Below, piece after piece: positions 1-7,456 of a stretch of DNA of 64,000 bases (positions are counted from its first letter, which is position 1; every line of letters begins with the position of its first letter). The position numbers and the translations under genes are program-made. The stretch lies in contig NZ_CP152474.1 of assembly GCF_039727615.1 (NCBI RefSeq), positions 3,100,001-3,164,000 on the forward strand, written 5' to 3'. The notes below the pieces were generated by a model. It did not search any database. It was not told the DNA's origin and saw only the letters and a program-made list of their open reading frames with translations. This DNA comes from Leclercia sp. S52. GTDB lineage: Bacteria; Pseudomonadota; Gammaproteobacteria; Enterobacterales; Enterobacteriaceae.

Positions 1-800
1 ACCTGCGCGAAGTACTGCAAACCGGGCTGCCGCGTCAGGATCAGGAGATCAACTGCCACGGCCGGCTATTGCTCTGTAACACCCTGCCCGTCAGAAGCGA
101 GAATCAGCTAATGGGTGCCATCACTACCTTCCGCGATAAGACCGAGATCAGCCAGCTGCTGCAGCGCCTGGACGGGATGGTGAGCTATCTGGATGTCCTG
201 CGCAATCACTCTCATGAGTTTATGAACAAGCTGCATGTGATCCTCGGGCTGCTGCATATGAAGCACTATGCCAAACTGGAAGAGTACGTCCTGCTGACCG
301 CCAATGCCTGGCAGAGCGACGTCGGCACGCTGCAGCGCAACGTCAAATCACCGGTGGTGGCCGGGTTCCTGCTGAGCAAGATCGGCCGCGCCAGAGAGCT
401 GGGGTTTAGGCTGACGCTCTCCGACGCCTGCCAGGTGCCGGACAACCCGAATGAACAGCAGGTCGCGGGGCTGATCACCGTGCTCGGCAATCTGATCGAG
501 AATGCGCTGGATGCGATGGCCGCGCAGCCCGAAGGGGAGATCGGCCTGCTGCTGCACTATCAACAGGGCTGGCTCAGCGCGGAAGTGAGTGACGACGGGC
601 CGGGCATTGCTCCCGACCATCTGCAGGCCATTTTTAACAAAGGGTTTTCCACCAAAGGGGAAAATCGGGGCGTGGGGCTGTTCCTCGCCCGTCAGCACAT
701 TGAGAACCTGGGCGGGGAGATCGCCGTCGAATCTGAACCTGGGGTGTTTACCCAGTTTTTTGTCCAGCTCCCCTGGGACAGTGAAAGGAAAAACGCGTGA
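1..800 (+). CDS. dcuS: DcuS-type sensor histidine kinase (C-terminal part, cut by window edge)
   Basis: Only the end of the gene is present; the open frame runs in from the window edge. What remains is the end of the cytoplasmic PAS domain and the whole kinase core. The dimerisation/phosphoacceptor helix contains the RNHSHEFMNKLH motif typical of the CitA/DcuS subfamily. The ATPase domain has an N box (NLIENALDAM), a G1 box (DDGPGIAP) and a G2 box (ENRGVGLFLA), and ends in FTQFFVQLPW as DcuS does. Known family members sense C4-dicarboxylates (DcuS) or citrate (CitA/DpiB) in the periplasm and phosphorylate the adjacent regulator. Its stop codon overlaps the GTG start of the regulator, so the two are translationally coupled. 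The match from memory is closer to DcuS than CitA, but the ligand domain is outside the window, so substrate is inference. Confidence 0.85.
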   Translation, partial: LREVLQTGLPRQDQEINCHGRLLLCNTLPVRSENQLMGAITTFRDKTEISQLLQRLDGMVSYLDVLRNHSHEFMNKLHVILGLLHMKHYAKLEEYVLLTANAWQSDVGTLQRNVKSPVVAGFLLSKIGRARELGFRLTLSDACQVPDNPNEQQVAGLITVLGNLIENALDAMAAQPEGEIGLLLHYQQGWLSAEVSDDGPGIAPDHLQAIFNKGFSTKGENRGVGLFLARQHIENLGGEIAVESEPGVFTQFFVQLPWDSERKNA

Positions 801-1522
801 TACATGTTTTGATTGTCGATGATGATGCCATGGTGGCCGATCTTAACCGCCAGTACGTTAACCGGGTGGACGGTTTTTGCTGCTGCGGCGTAGCCACTTC
901 GCTGGCAGAGGCCGGGGTCGTGCTGAACACTCCCGCCCGGCAGGTCGACCTGATCCTGCTGGATGTTTATATGCAGCGCGAAAATGGCCTGAGCCTGCTG
1001 CCGCTTATCCGGGCCTCCGGCCGCGATACCGATGTCATCATGATCACCTCGGCCTCTGATGCCGCCACCATTCAGACCGCCATGCACTATGGCGTGGTGG
1101 ACTATCTGATTAAACCCTTCCAGTTTCCGCGTTTCGAAGAGGCATTGAACGGCTGGCGCGAGAAAAAGGCGCTGATGGCGTCGCATCAGTATCATGACCA
1201 GGCCGATGTCGACCGGCTGCTGCGCGGCGGCGCGCCCGGACTGGCGGACAGTCGACGCCTGCCGAAAGGGCTCACCCCACAGACGCTGCGCACGCTGTGC
1301 CTGTGGATTGATGCCCATCCCGGGACAGAGTTCTCGACCGACGATCTGGCGCATGCAGTCAATATTTCCCGGGTGTCCTGCCGCAAGTACCTGATTTGGC
1401 TGGCTCAGGTCAACATTCTGCACACCAGCATTCACTATGGAGCCACCGGCCGGCCCGTGTATCGCTATCGACTGCGTCCCGAGCAGGTTGCCCTGCTGCG
1501 ACAATATTGCCATCAGGAGTAA
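797..1522 (+). CDS. dcuR: DcuR-type response regulator
   Basis: A 241-residue response regulator. The receiver domain begins IHVLIVDDDAMVADLN and has the phosphoacceptor Asp56 in LILLDVYM; the conserved Lys lies in YLIKPFQ. The C-terminal half carries the DcuR/CitB-type helix-turn-helix, with strongly conserved RRLPKGLTPQTLRTLC and NISRVSCRKYLIWL. In the known family the phosphorylated regulator activates fumarate and dicarboxylate uptake genes. The start is GTG at 797, preceded by a GAAAGGA ribosome site and overlapping the kinase stop. In E. coli K-12 dcuSR is elsewhere, so this may be the ortholog in a different place or a paralogue with another ligand. Confidence 0.85.
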   Translation: MIHVLIVDDDAMVADLNRQYVNRVDGFCCCGVATSLAEAGVVLNTPARQVDLILLDVYMQRENGLSLLPLIRASGRDTDVIMITSASDAATIQTAMHYGVVDYLIKPFQFPRFEEALNGWREKKALMASHQYHDQADVDRLLRGGAPGLADSRRLPKGLTPQTLRTLCLWIDAHPGTEFSTDDLAHAVNISRVSCRKYLIWLAQVNILHTSIHYGATGRPVYRYRLRPEQVALLRQYCHQE

Positions 1523-1685
1523 CGCCCGCAATACAACCACTTCGGGTAAACATCCTGATTTAGCTCACATATATTGTTTTGCAGCGGTAAAGGTCTGTTA
1601 CTTCACATAAGTGGAATGATAAGGTACCCAGCGCACAGGATGTCTGACGAGAAAGCTAGCGGGAAGACTGACTGAGGAGATAAAG

Positions 1686-1776
1686 TGGCGGAGAGAGGGG
1701 GGATTTGAACCCCCGGTAGAGTTGCCCCTACTCTGGTTTTCGAGACCAGTCCGTTCAGCCGCTCCGGCATCTCTCC
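1686..1776 (-). tRNA. serU: tRNA-Ser (anticodon CGA), with one extra G in the T stem
   Basis: A class II tRNA with encoded CCA. The acceptor 5' strand is GGAGAGA, the anticodon loop is CTCGAAA (anticodon CGA, reads UCG) and a long variable arm is present. It sits upstream of mtfA, as serU does in E. coli. The T-stem 5' strand has five G, but its partner strand has six C (read as six G at 1697-1702 on the plus strand). The gene is therefore 91 rather than 90 nt and the helix would carry a bulge. This matches the window-wide G5-to-G6 pattern and is probably a base-calling error. Confidence 0.95.
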
Positions 1777-1869
1777 GTTTTGATGGTTGCCATCATGCCG
1801 GGTAATTTGGCATTTTAACAGACCATAACCGGTCAATTTTGTTCAAGTGACGAGTTTGCGAGCAAAGCG

Positions 1870-2667
1870 ATGATTAAGTGGCCCTGGAAATCGAATGAAT
1901 CCGCCCGAAGCGCGGCGCTGCCGTGGGAAGAGGCGCTGGCGATCCCCGTCCTGTCCACTTTATCGGATGAGGATAAATCGCGTCTGGTGCAGCTTGCCAT
2001 ACGATTCTTACAGCAAAAACGTCTGGTACCGCTACAGGGTTTTGAACTCGACGATCGCAAGAGCACCCGTATCGCCCTGCTCTTCTGCCTGCCGGTACTG
2101 GAACTGGGTATCGAGTGGCTGGACGGTTTCCATGAAGTGCTGATCTATCCGGCGCCCTTTGTGGTGGACGATGAATGGGAGGATGATATCGGTCTGGTGC
2201 ACAGTCAGCGAATGGTGCAGTCCGGCCAGAGCTGGCAGCAGGGGCCGATTATCCTCAACTGGCTGGACATTCAGGACTCATTCGACGCCTCCGGCTTCAA
2301 CCTTATCATTCATGAAGTGGCGCACAAGCTGGACACCCGCAACGGCGATCGCGCCAGCGGCGTCCCTTTTATCCCGCTGCGTGAAGTGGCTGGCTGGGAA
2401 CACGACCTGCACGCCGCGATGAACAATATCCAGGATGAGATCGATCTGGTGGGCGAAAGCGCAGCCAGTATCGACGCCTATGCCGCCACCGATCCAGCCG
2501 AATGCTTTGCGGTGTTATCGGAATATTTCTTCAGCGCGCCCGAGCTTTTCGCCCCCCGCTTCCCGGCGCTGTGGCAGCGTTTTTGCCAGTTTTACCAGCA
2601 GGACCCGCTGCAACGGTTACGTGAAAATGACGGCCCGGGCGGAGATCCCGCTGCGCAAGTACACTAA
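1870..2667 (+). CDS. mtfA: MtfA, DgsA/Mlc titration factor (zinc peptidase)
   Basis: A cytosolic protein of 265 residues, the usual MtfA (YeeI) length. The metallopeptidase signature [10 protein letters not shown] places the zinc ligands at His148 and His152 and the catalytic Glu at 149. Family knowledge: MtfA binds the glucose repressor Mlc (DgsA) and relieves repression of ptsG and related PTS genes; it also has aminopeptidase activity. It lies between tRNA-Ser and tRNA-Asn, the conserved enterobacterial position. A run of six C near 2551 is in frame here (Ala-Pro-Arg codons), so it is a genuine six-base run, unlike the ones noted elsewhere. Confidence 0.95.
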   Translation: MIKWPWKSNESARSAALPWEEALAIPVLSTLSDEDKSRLVQLAIRFLQQKRLVPLQGFELDDRKSTRIALLFCLPVLELGIEWLDGFHEVLIYPAPFVVDDEWEDDIGLVHSQRMVQSGQSWQQGPIILNWLDIQDSFDASGFNLIIHEVAHKLDTRNGDRASGVPFIPLREVAGWEHDLHAAMNNIQDEIDLVGESAASIDAYAATDPAECFAVLSEYFFSAPELFAPRFPALWQRFCQFYQQDPLQRLRENDGPGGDPAAQVH

Positions 2668-2720
2668 ATCAGCACTCTGAGGCTTAATTAATCAATTGAA
2701 TCAGCGCGTTGAATTTAGTG

Positions 2721-2749
2721 TTGACACAAAATAGCGGGGCCATTAACAT
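2721..2749 (+). promoter_or_regulatory. Sigma-70 promoter of tRNA-Asn
   Basis: TTGACA at 2721-2726, a 17-bp spacer and TAACAT at 2744-2749, followed after a GC-rich stretch by the tRNA at 2768. The rest of the gap after mtfA shows nothing else. Confidence 0.75.
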
Positions 2750-2767
2750 GCGCCTCGTTCACACGAT

Positions 2768-2843
2768 TCCTCTGTAGTTCAGTCGGTAGAACGGCGGACT
2801 GTTAATCCGTATGTCACTGGTTCGAGTCCAGTCAGAGGAGCCA
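2768..2843 (+). tRNA. asnT: tRNA-Asn (GTT), copy 1
   Basis: A 76-nt tRNA with encoded CCA and anticodon loop CTGTTAA (anticodon GTT). The sequence is identical to the three other tRNA-Asn copies in the window. Its position after mtfA matches asnT of E. coli. Confidence 0.97.
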
Positions 2844-2851
2844 AATTAAAG

Positions 2852-2886
2852 AAGCCCGCTTAAGGAAACTTAAGCGGGCTTTTTGC
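2852..2886 (+). terminator. Rho-independent terminator of tRNA-Asn copy 1
   Basis: Stem AGCCCGCTTAAG / CTTAAGCGGGCT with a GAAA-type loop, followed by a T run. Nearly the same stem recurs at 6822, 11741 and 17652. Confidence 0.9.
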
Positions 2887-2902
2887 TTTTTAGCCTTTCT
2901 CA

Positions 2903-3235
2903 TCAAGTTAGCAGAGCTCCCAACCTGGCCAGAACTTCATTCATGACATTATCAGGCACTCGTTCCAGCTTTATACCATGACGCGCGCCCATATCTATGG
3001 TCCGGGGCTGATCGCAGCGAATCACGCCCGTAGTTTTCAAGCCCGCTTCATCCAGCGATACGGCAAAACCAGCAGTACGGGCGAACTTGCCGCCGGTAGT
3101 GACCGGAACCACAACAGGCAAGCGGGTAAGATGATTAAACGCAGCCTTCGATACGATCAGCACCGGGCGTTTTCCGCTTTGCTCATGCCCGGCGGTAGGA
3201 TCAAGTGAAACGAGCCAGATTTCCCCTCTGTCCAT
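2903..3235 (-). CDS. PemK/MazF-family toxin (endoribonuclease)
   Basis: A 110-residue protein with the N-terminal MazF/PemK signature RGEIWLVSLDP and GKRPVLIVSKAAFN, then a VVPVTT strand and IRCDQPRTID. These are typical of the CcdB/MazF fold. Known relatives (PemK, ChpB) cut mRNA at specific short sequences. The ATG follows directly after the antitoxin stop, and its ribosome site (AAGGAG) lies inside the last antitoxin codons, so translation is coupled. The toxin frame is intact while the antitoxin frame is shifted. An unopposed toxin would be hard to tolerate, which argues the antitoxin defect is not real or only partial. Confidence 0.9.
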   Translation of the reverse strand: MDRGEIWLVSLDPTAGHEQSGKRPVLIVSKAAFNHLTRLPVVVPVTTGGKFARTAGFAVSLDEAGLKTTGVIRCDQPRTIDMGARHGIKLERVPDNVMNEVLARLGALLT

Positions 3236-3494
3236 TTACAGGATCTCCTTTCCTGCAGCAGGCGCATCAATCCATTCCCGCTCTTCTTCACTGAGTTCGG
3301 CCTGCGGATCGCACTGTGCCAGCAGTTCAGCCAAGGAATAATGCGGGCGCGTTTGCGGTTCAACGATCAGGCAGCCCTTATCAATAGTCACACCGACCTC
3401 ACTGTCTGGTTGCAGGCCCAGTGTTTTCAAAACCGCGGGAGGCACTGCCAGCATAACGGAGCCCCCCACTTTTTTTCAGACGTGTTGTGTACAT
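3236..3494 (-). pseudogene. PemI/MazE-like antitoxin, +1 frameshift as written
   Basis: Translation from ATG at 3494 begins MYTTRLKK, the start of PemI-type AbrB-fold antitoxins. It then shifts frame in a run of seven A followed by GT and six G (plus-strand C run 3462-3467, T run 3470-3476). Removing one base restores a protein of exactly 85 residues, the length of PemI, continuing GGSVMLAVPPAVLKTLGL and ending with the YSLAELLAQCDP toxin-binding region. Without correction only an internal start near 3469 gives the C-terminal part. The N-terminal half should bind DNA and autorepress; the C-terminal half should neutralise the toxin. Confidence 0.85.
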
Positions 3495-3599
3495 AGAATC
3501 CCTCCAGATATTATATTTAAATATAACATCTGGATTTAATGATGTACATTTTCCAGGCAGGATCATTACGCTCTCCTTAGTGTAATGGTTTAGGCAGAT

Positions 3600-3902
3600 T
3601 TAAAGCGCAAAGCCGTAATGGGAGCCATCCGGCAAATCGACCTCGACGCGCAGCTTGCCCCCCGCCGCTTCAACATAGCGTTTCAGGGTAGAGAGCTTAA
3701 TGTCACGCCCGGCCTTTTCCATCCCCGCTATCGTCGGCTGCTTTAAGCCCAGCGCCTGGGCCATTTCGTTCTGCGTTTTATTCACTTTCTCACGCAGTTC
3801 GGCCAGATGGATGTTAAGGAGCATCTCCTCCGCTATAGCTTTGGCGGCCTCCACTACTTCAGGTTTTTCCTCTGCAAGCAGCTGTTCCAGCGTTCTGCCC
3901 AT
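3600..3902 (-). CDS. HigA-like antitoxin (XRE-type helix-turn-helix)
   Basis: A 100-residue protein. A helical N-terminal part leads into an XRE/HTH_37-type helix-turn-helix (NKTQNEMAQALGLKQPTIAGMEKAG shortened: NEMAQALGLKQPTIAGME). It ends with the sheet-forming tail GGKLRVEVDLPDG common in HigA2-type antitoxins. It lies three bases downstream of the toxin gene, in the toxin-first order typical of higBA pairs. It presumably binds the inverted repeat at 4289-4312 to autoregulate. A six-C run at 3658-3663 is in frame. Confidence 0.88.
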   Translation of the reverse strand: MGRTLEQLLAEEKPEVVEAAKAIAEEMLLNIHLAELREKVNKTQNEMAQALGLKQPTIAGMEKAGRDIKLSTLKRYVEAAGGKLRVEVDLPDGSHYGFAL

Positions 3903-3905
3903 ACC

Positions 3906-4259
3906 TCACTCCTTTCCTTCTTTATTGTTCAGATAAGCCGTTAATTCACGATCCGCCAGTGGGATCATCTCCTCATAGAAGCGTTTTTCGTTCCCGGCTT
4001 TGTTACCCGCACAAAGGACGATCCCTGTACGGAACGGATCGAATGCGAAGAATGCCCGCAAGGGCTGACCACCACACTGCACCCGTAACTCTTTCATATT
4101 GTGATAGCGGGAACGCTTGATAGTGTCCGCCCAGGGTCGCGGCAGCAGCGGGCCCTTTGTCTGCAGTATGATTAACGCCGCCAGCATAGCGCTACGTTCC
4201 CGGTCATCCAGCGAACGTAACCAACGATCAAACGTGTCCGTCGTTTCAATCTTCCACAC
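3906..4259 (-). CDS. HigB-like RelE/ParE-superfamily toxin
   Basis: A 117-residue basic protein of the phage-derived Gp49/HigB group (DUF891). It begins MWKIETTDTFDRWLRSLD, has the central MKELRVQCGGQPLRAFFAFDP sheet region (QCGGQPLRAFFAFDP) and then GIVLCAGNKAGNEKRFYEEM, with catalytic-type Arg/Lys residues near the end. Known members are ribosome-dependent mRNA endonucleases. It is first in a two-gene operon with the HTH antitoxin. Activity and partners are inferred from family and gene order. Confidence 0.88.
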   Translation of the reverse strand: MWKIETTDTFDRWLRSLDDRERSAMLAALIILQTKGPLLPRPWADTIKRSRYHNMKELRVQCGGQPLRAFFAFDPFRTGIVLCAGNKAGNEKRFYEEMIPLADRELTAYLNNKEGKE

Positions 4260-4288
4260 AAGTCCTCCCTGATAATATAGGTTAAAAT

Positions 4289-4312
4289 CTATATAGGTTA
4301 AAGCCTATATAG
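4289..4312. promoter_or_regulatory. Inverted repeat upstream of the toxin-antitoxin operon, probable autoregulatory operator
   Basis: Perfect 9-bp arms CTATATAGG and CCTATATAG flank a TTAAAG centre, 30-53 bp upstream of the toxin start. A partial direct repeat of ATATAGGTTAAA lies just before it (from 4276). The position over the promoter fits HigA-type self-repression. Confidence 0.7.
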
Positions 4313-4423
4313 AAATTATCTTTTTTGCTGGAGGAAGAAAGTGTGGTTGCGGAAACCTGGACGAGACTTCGCAAGAAACATCATCATGCAATGTAACGGC
4401 GTTCCTCGCCGGAAGCGGGGTAG

Positions 4424-4444
4424 AAAAAACCCCGCGATGCGGGG
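4424..4444 (-). terminator. Rho-independent terminator of cbl
   Basis: On the minus strand CCCCGC-ATC-GCGGGG is followed by TTTTTTC, just past the cbl stop codon. Confidence 0.88.
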
Positions 4445-4453
4445 TTGGTTGGC

Positions 4454-5404
4454 CTAAATCTGGTAGTCAATCGCCACTTCTTCCGGTTCCATAACCTGCC
4501 GTTTGATCTCATCCACCGACAGCCCGGCGTTGCAGAGCTCGATAAAGCGCCAGACATAGTTGCGCTGCAGCTGGCCGCGCTTAAGGCCGAGCCAGACGGT
4601 GTTGGCATCAAACAGGTGGCGGGTATCGAGGCGCACCAGGCTACCCTGCTCGCGCTCGCCGCCGGACTGTTCCGCCACCAGCCCAATTCCCAGCCCCAGC
4701 TCGACGTAGGTGCGGATCACATCGGAGTCCTGGGCGCTGAGCACCACATCCGGCGTCAGCCCTTTGCGGTTAAAGGCCTCGTCAATACGCGAACGCCCGG
4801 TAATCCCCTGACGGTAGGTAATTAGCGGCCATTTGGCGATATCTTCAAGGGTCAGCGGCGAGACCTGGGTCAGCGGATGGTCGACCGGCAGCAGCAGGCT
4901 GTGATGCCAGCGGAACCACGGGAACGCGGCCAGCAGCGGATCGTTGCTTAAGCGCTCGCTGGCGATACCGATATCCGCCCCGCCGTTTTGCAGCAGGACT
5001 TCAATCTCCTGGGGCGTGCCCTGGATCAATTCCAGACGCACGTCCGGGAACAGTTCGCGGAAGGCCTTGATCACCGGCGGCAGGCTGTAGCGGGCCTGGG
5101 TGTGGGTGGTAGCGATGGTCAACACGCCGGAGGCATCGTTGGTAAAGAGATCGGCCAGACGACGCACGTTGCTGGCTTCATTAAGAATGCGTTCGGCAAT
5201 GGTCAACAGCGCCTTGCCGGGCTCGGTCATACCCAGCAGGCGTTTGCCACGACGAATGAAGATCTCAATGCCCAGCTCCTCCTCCAGCTCACGGATATGG
5301 CGGCTGACGCCCGACTGGGAGGTATAGAGCATGTTGGCGACCTCGGTCAGGTTGTAATCCCGACGGGCCGCCTCACGGATAATTTTAAGTTGCTGGAAAT
5401 TCAC
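4454..5404 (-). CDS. cbl: Cbl, LysR-type regulator of sulfur starvation genes
   Basis: A 316-residue LysR-type regulator. The N-terminal winged helix reads MNFQQLKIIREAARRDYNL and then SQSGVSRHIRELEEELGIEI, characteristic of the CysB/Cbl branch. The C-terminal effector domain is full length. Known role: activates tau and ssu sulfonate-utilisation genes under sulfate limitation, with adenosine 5'-phosphosulfate as the antagonist ligand. It lies downstream of nac with a gap of 96 bases, the conserved pairing in enterics, where nitrogen control by Nac extends to cbl. Confidence 0.93.
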   Translation of the reverse strand: MNFQQLKIIREAARRDYNLTEVANMLYTSQSGVSRHIRELEEELGIEIFIRRGKRLLGMTEPGKALLTIAERILNEASNVRRLADLFTNDASGVLTIATTHTQARYSLPPVIKAFRELFPDVRLELIQGTPQEIEVLLQNGGADIGIASERLSNDPLLAAFPWFRWHHSLLLPVDHPLTQVSPLTLEDIAKWPLITYRQGITGRSRIDEAFNRKGLTPDVVLSAQDSDVIRTYVELGLGIGLVAEQSGGEREQGSLVRLDTRHLFDANTVWLGLKRGQLQRNYVWRFIELCNAGLSVDEIKRQVMEPEEVAIDYQI

Positions 5405-5500
5405 GGTTCACTCCGGCGCATCTGACATGACGCTATTGTTAGAGTGTGCCCGCCGTGAGAACAAATAATAAAAACCCGCAACTTATACCTTTATGGAATA

Positions 5501-6418
5501 TCAACTGACCAGCTGCAGCTCGCGGTTCTCCAGCGACGGACGGCTGACCAGCGACATCAGAATCTCTTTCACCGCCTGCGCCTGCGGCGACAGCGCACCG
5601 CGCGCCGAAACGTTCAGCGACAGCGGCAGGCTCATCGACGGCGAGGAAATCCGCGCCATCCAGCCGTTGGCGGCGCTAGAGAGCGAGCGGGCCGCTGATT
5701 CAGGCAGGACCGTCACACCCATTCCGCTGGCGATAGCGGCGGTCAGCGTGGAGATGGAGTCGATCTCACCGATGATTTTGGCCGTCAGGCGGCGCAGCGA
5801 GAAAGCTTCATCAACGCGCAAACGCACGGCGCTGTAGTCGCGAGGCAGGAACAGATTCATCTCGGCCACCGCGGTTAAATCCACGCTCTGCCCCGGGCAA
5901 TCGCGTGTTCCCACGAGGAAGAGATCTTCTTTCAGCAGCGGCTGGCTGGTGATCCCCGCGACGGGTGAACGGTCATAGAGCACCGCCATATCCAGCTGTC
6001 CGCCGAGCAATTTATCGTTCAGCGCCGAACCGCTGTTCTCATGGAGATAGACCAGCACTTCCGGCAGCTCGGCGCGTACCGCCTGCAGCAGCGGCATCGT
6101 GACCGACGAGGCCGCCGTGCCAGGCGCCAGGCCGATAGAAACTTGCCCGCTCAGCGTCTGTCCGACATTGCCCACTGCCAGCTGCGCCTGTTCGCACTGG
6201 CGCAGAATGGTACGTGCGTGGGTATAGAGGATCTTGCCCGCTTCGGTAGGGGTCACGCCGCGTTTCGTGCGGATCAACAGCTGCTGATCCAGTTCACCTT
6301 CCAGAGTGGCCACCTGCTGGCTCAGTGCCGGCTGTGCGATATGCAACACCTCAGCGGCCTGGGTCAGGCTACCGATATCGACGATTTTTACGAAGTATTT
6401 CAGTCGTCTTAAGTTCAT
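5501..6418 (-). CDS. nac: Nac, nitrogen assimilation control regulator
   Basis: A 305-residue LysR-family regulator starting MNLRRLKYFVKIVDIGSLTQ at 6418. An upstream in-frame ATG exists at 6544 but would extend across the promoter, so 6418 is chosen. The helix-turn-helix is HIAQPALSQQVATLEGEL. The C-terminal domain is full length and ends RELQLVS as in Klebsiella Nac. Known role: couples sigma-54/NtrC control to sigma-70 genes such as hut, put and ure, and represses gdhA. It needs no co-inducer. A sigma-54 promoter and an NtrC-like site are visible upstream. Confidence 0.94.
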   Translation of the reverse strand: MNLRRLKYFVKIVDIGSLTQAAEVLHIAQPALSQQVATLEGELDQQLLIRTKRGVTPTEAGKILYTHARTILRQCEQAQLAVGNVGQTLSGQVSIGLAPGTAASSVTMPLLQAVRAELPEVLVYLHENSGSALNDKLLGGQLDMAVLYDRSPVAGITSQPLLKEDLFLVGTRDCPGQSVDLTAVAEMNLFLPRDYSAVRLRVDEAFSLRRLTAKIIGEIDSISTLTAAIASGMGVTVLPESAARSLSSAANGWMARISSPSMSLPLSLNVSARGALSPQAQAVKEILMSLVSRPSLENRELQLVS

Positions 6419-6473
6419 TTTGCCCCCTGTACGAAATGCGTTGCCGGTTCCGGCGCGAATGTACTGAGGGTTT

Positions 6474-6489
6474 TGCAAGATGCTTGCCA
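6474..6489 (-). promoter_or_regulatory. Sigma-54 promoter of nac
   Basis: On the minus strand the sequence is TGGCAAGCATCTTGCA, with GG and GC at the -24/-12 spacing. It matches the sigma-54 consensus and lies about 55 bases upstream of the nac start. Confidence 0.88.
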
Positions 6490-6604
6490 GTTTTGCGCAG
6501 AGGTCCGATATGTCCGCTAAGTGGCGGAAAATAAGGAAATCCAATCGCTGCCGTCGCTTTTAAACCTGAAACAGCGGTTTATGATCTGCCCCATTCGGGG
6601 TATA

Positions 6605-6621
6605 TACGCACCAAAAACGTG
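6605..6621. promoter_or_regulatory. Probable NtrC enhancer site for nac
   Basis: CGCACCAAAAACGTGCA matches 14 of 17 positions of the NtrC palindrome (GCACCA ... TGGTGC). It lies about 130 bp upstream of the sigma-54 promoter, a normal enhancer distance. The remainder of the 6419-6737 gap holds only this control region and the following tRNA promoter. Confidence 0.7.
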
Positions 6622-6690
6622 CAATCCGCTGTGTAAAACATCAGTTTGCTGATTTTGTCAGCAAACGATCTCAACAGGCGGGATCACCCT

Positions 6691-6719
6691 TTGACAAGTG
6701 CAGGCGACGCCGCTAATAT
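6691..6719 (+). promoter_or_regulatory. Sigma-70 promoter of tRNA-Asn copy 2
   Basis: TTGACA at 6691, a 17-bp spacer and TAATAT at 6714, followed by a GC-rich discriminator before the tRNA. Confidence 0.82.
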
Positions 6720-6737
6720 TCGCCCCGTTCACACGAT

Positions 6738-6813
6738 TCCTCTGTAGTTCAGTCGGTAGAACGGCGGACTGTTAATCCGTATGTCACTGGTTCGAGTCCA
6801 GTCAGAGGAGCCA
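6738..6813 (+). tRNA. asnV: tRNA-Asn (GTT), copy 2
   Basis: A 76-nt tRNA with encoded CCA, identical to copy 1, including about 10 bases before the 5' end. It lies upstream of nac and before ldtA, which fits asnV of E. coli, although a fimbrial operon now separates it from ldtA. Confidence 0.95.
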
Positions 6814-6821
6814 TATTTAAG

Positions 6822-6857
6822 AAGCCCGCTTAAGGAAACTTAAGCGGGCTTTTTTGC
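6822..6857 (+). terminator. Rho-independent terminator of tRNA-Asn copy 2
   Basis: The same AGCCCGCTTAAG / CTTAAGCGGGCT hairpin as at 2852, followed by six T. Confidence 0.9.
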
Positions 6858-6888
6858 TTTGGTGCCAACAGCGTCGGCACCGCCGGGT

Positions 6889-7416
6889 TTACTGGTATTC
6901 GAAAGAAGCCACGATCGCTGAAGAAACGTCACCGGGCATGACTGCTCCTGCCTTCGAATAGACGCGTGCCTGAAGTTTAAAGGTGGTATTTCCCCCTTCA
7001 ACGGCACCGGTTAATGAGCTGTTGTTACTCAGAATGGTTCCCGTGGTTTGCTGAGATAACTCAACGGCAGTATTGGTTGCAGGTTTCGTCGCGTTGTTTG
7101 CCCACATCGTGGCATCTGTTGCGTCCGGGGTGCCGGTAAAGGTCACTTTTACGTTAGTGGTACTTGCCGGACAACCGGTCACCGGTAAATCAAAGGCCGT
7201 CATTGCCGACCCCGTTCCGGCCGCCTCTAAAGAATTCGCCAGAATGGATTGCCCTAAATCCACGTTTAACGCGTCGGAGCCACCGTTAAGCGTTTTACAC
7301 GGAGACGCAATTACTTTTCCGGTGACATTAATACTCACGCTATCTGCCGCGTAAATATTACCCGCAAACAGTACAGCAGAAAGGGACGCGGTCAAATAAC
7401 ATAAACATTTTTTCAT
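6889..7416 (-). CDS. Fimbrial subunit (type 1-like pilin)
   Basis: A 175-residue pilin from ATG 7416, preceded by an AAGGTGG ribosome site; an in-frame ATG at 7434 overlaps that site and is less likely. A lysine-rich signal peptide ends near NIYAADS. The mature part has the pilin hallmarks: VNVTG-like opening (ISINVTGKVIASPC is seen as SINVTGKVIASPC), a second Cys in VTGCPAS, and the C-terminal beta strand SSAIVASFEYQ, whose penultimate Tyr is used for chaperone-usher recognition. It is the last gene of the operon. Its position after the adhesin is unusual for a major subunit, but no other pilin gene is present. Confidence 0.87.
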   Translation of the reverse strand: MKKCLCYLTASLSAVLFAGNIYAADSVSINVTGKVIASPCKTLNGGSDALNVDLGQSILANSLEAAGTGSAMTAFDLPVTGCPASTTNVKVTFTGTPDATDATMWANNATKPATNTAVELSQQTTGTILSNNSSLTGAVEGGNTTFKLQARVYSKAGAVMPGDVSSAIVASFEYQ

Positions 7417-7456
7417 TTTAGCCCACCTTGGCATGATGTTGAGACATTACATAATG

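Noticed and set aside
2545..2560. Six-C run in mtfA as another frameshift
   Set aside because: The frame is intact on both sides and the encoded Ala-Pro-Arg fits the family. The same holds for the HigA, hisD, wzxC and wzy runs.
2903..4259. Possible novel defence island around the toxin genes
   Set aside because: Both pairs belong to well-known type II families and no defence-type partner, integrase or phage gene is nearby.
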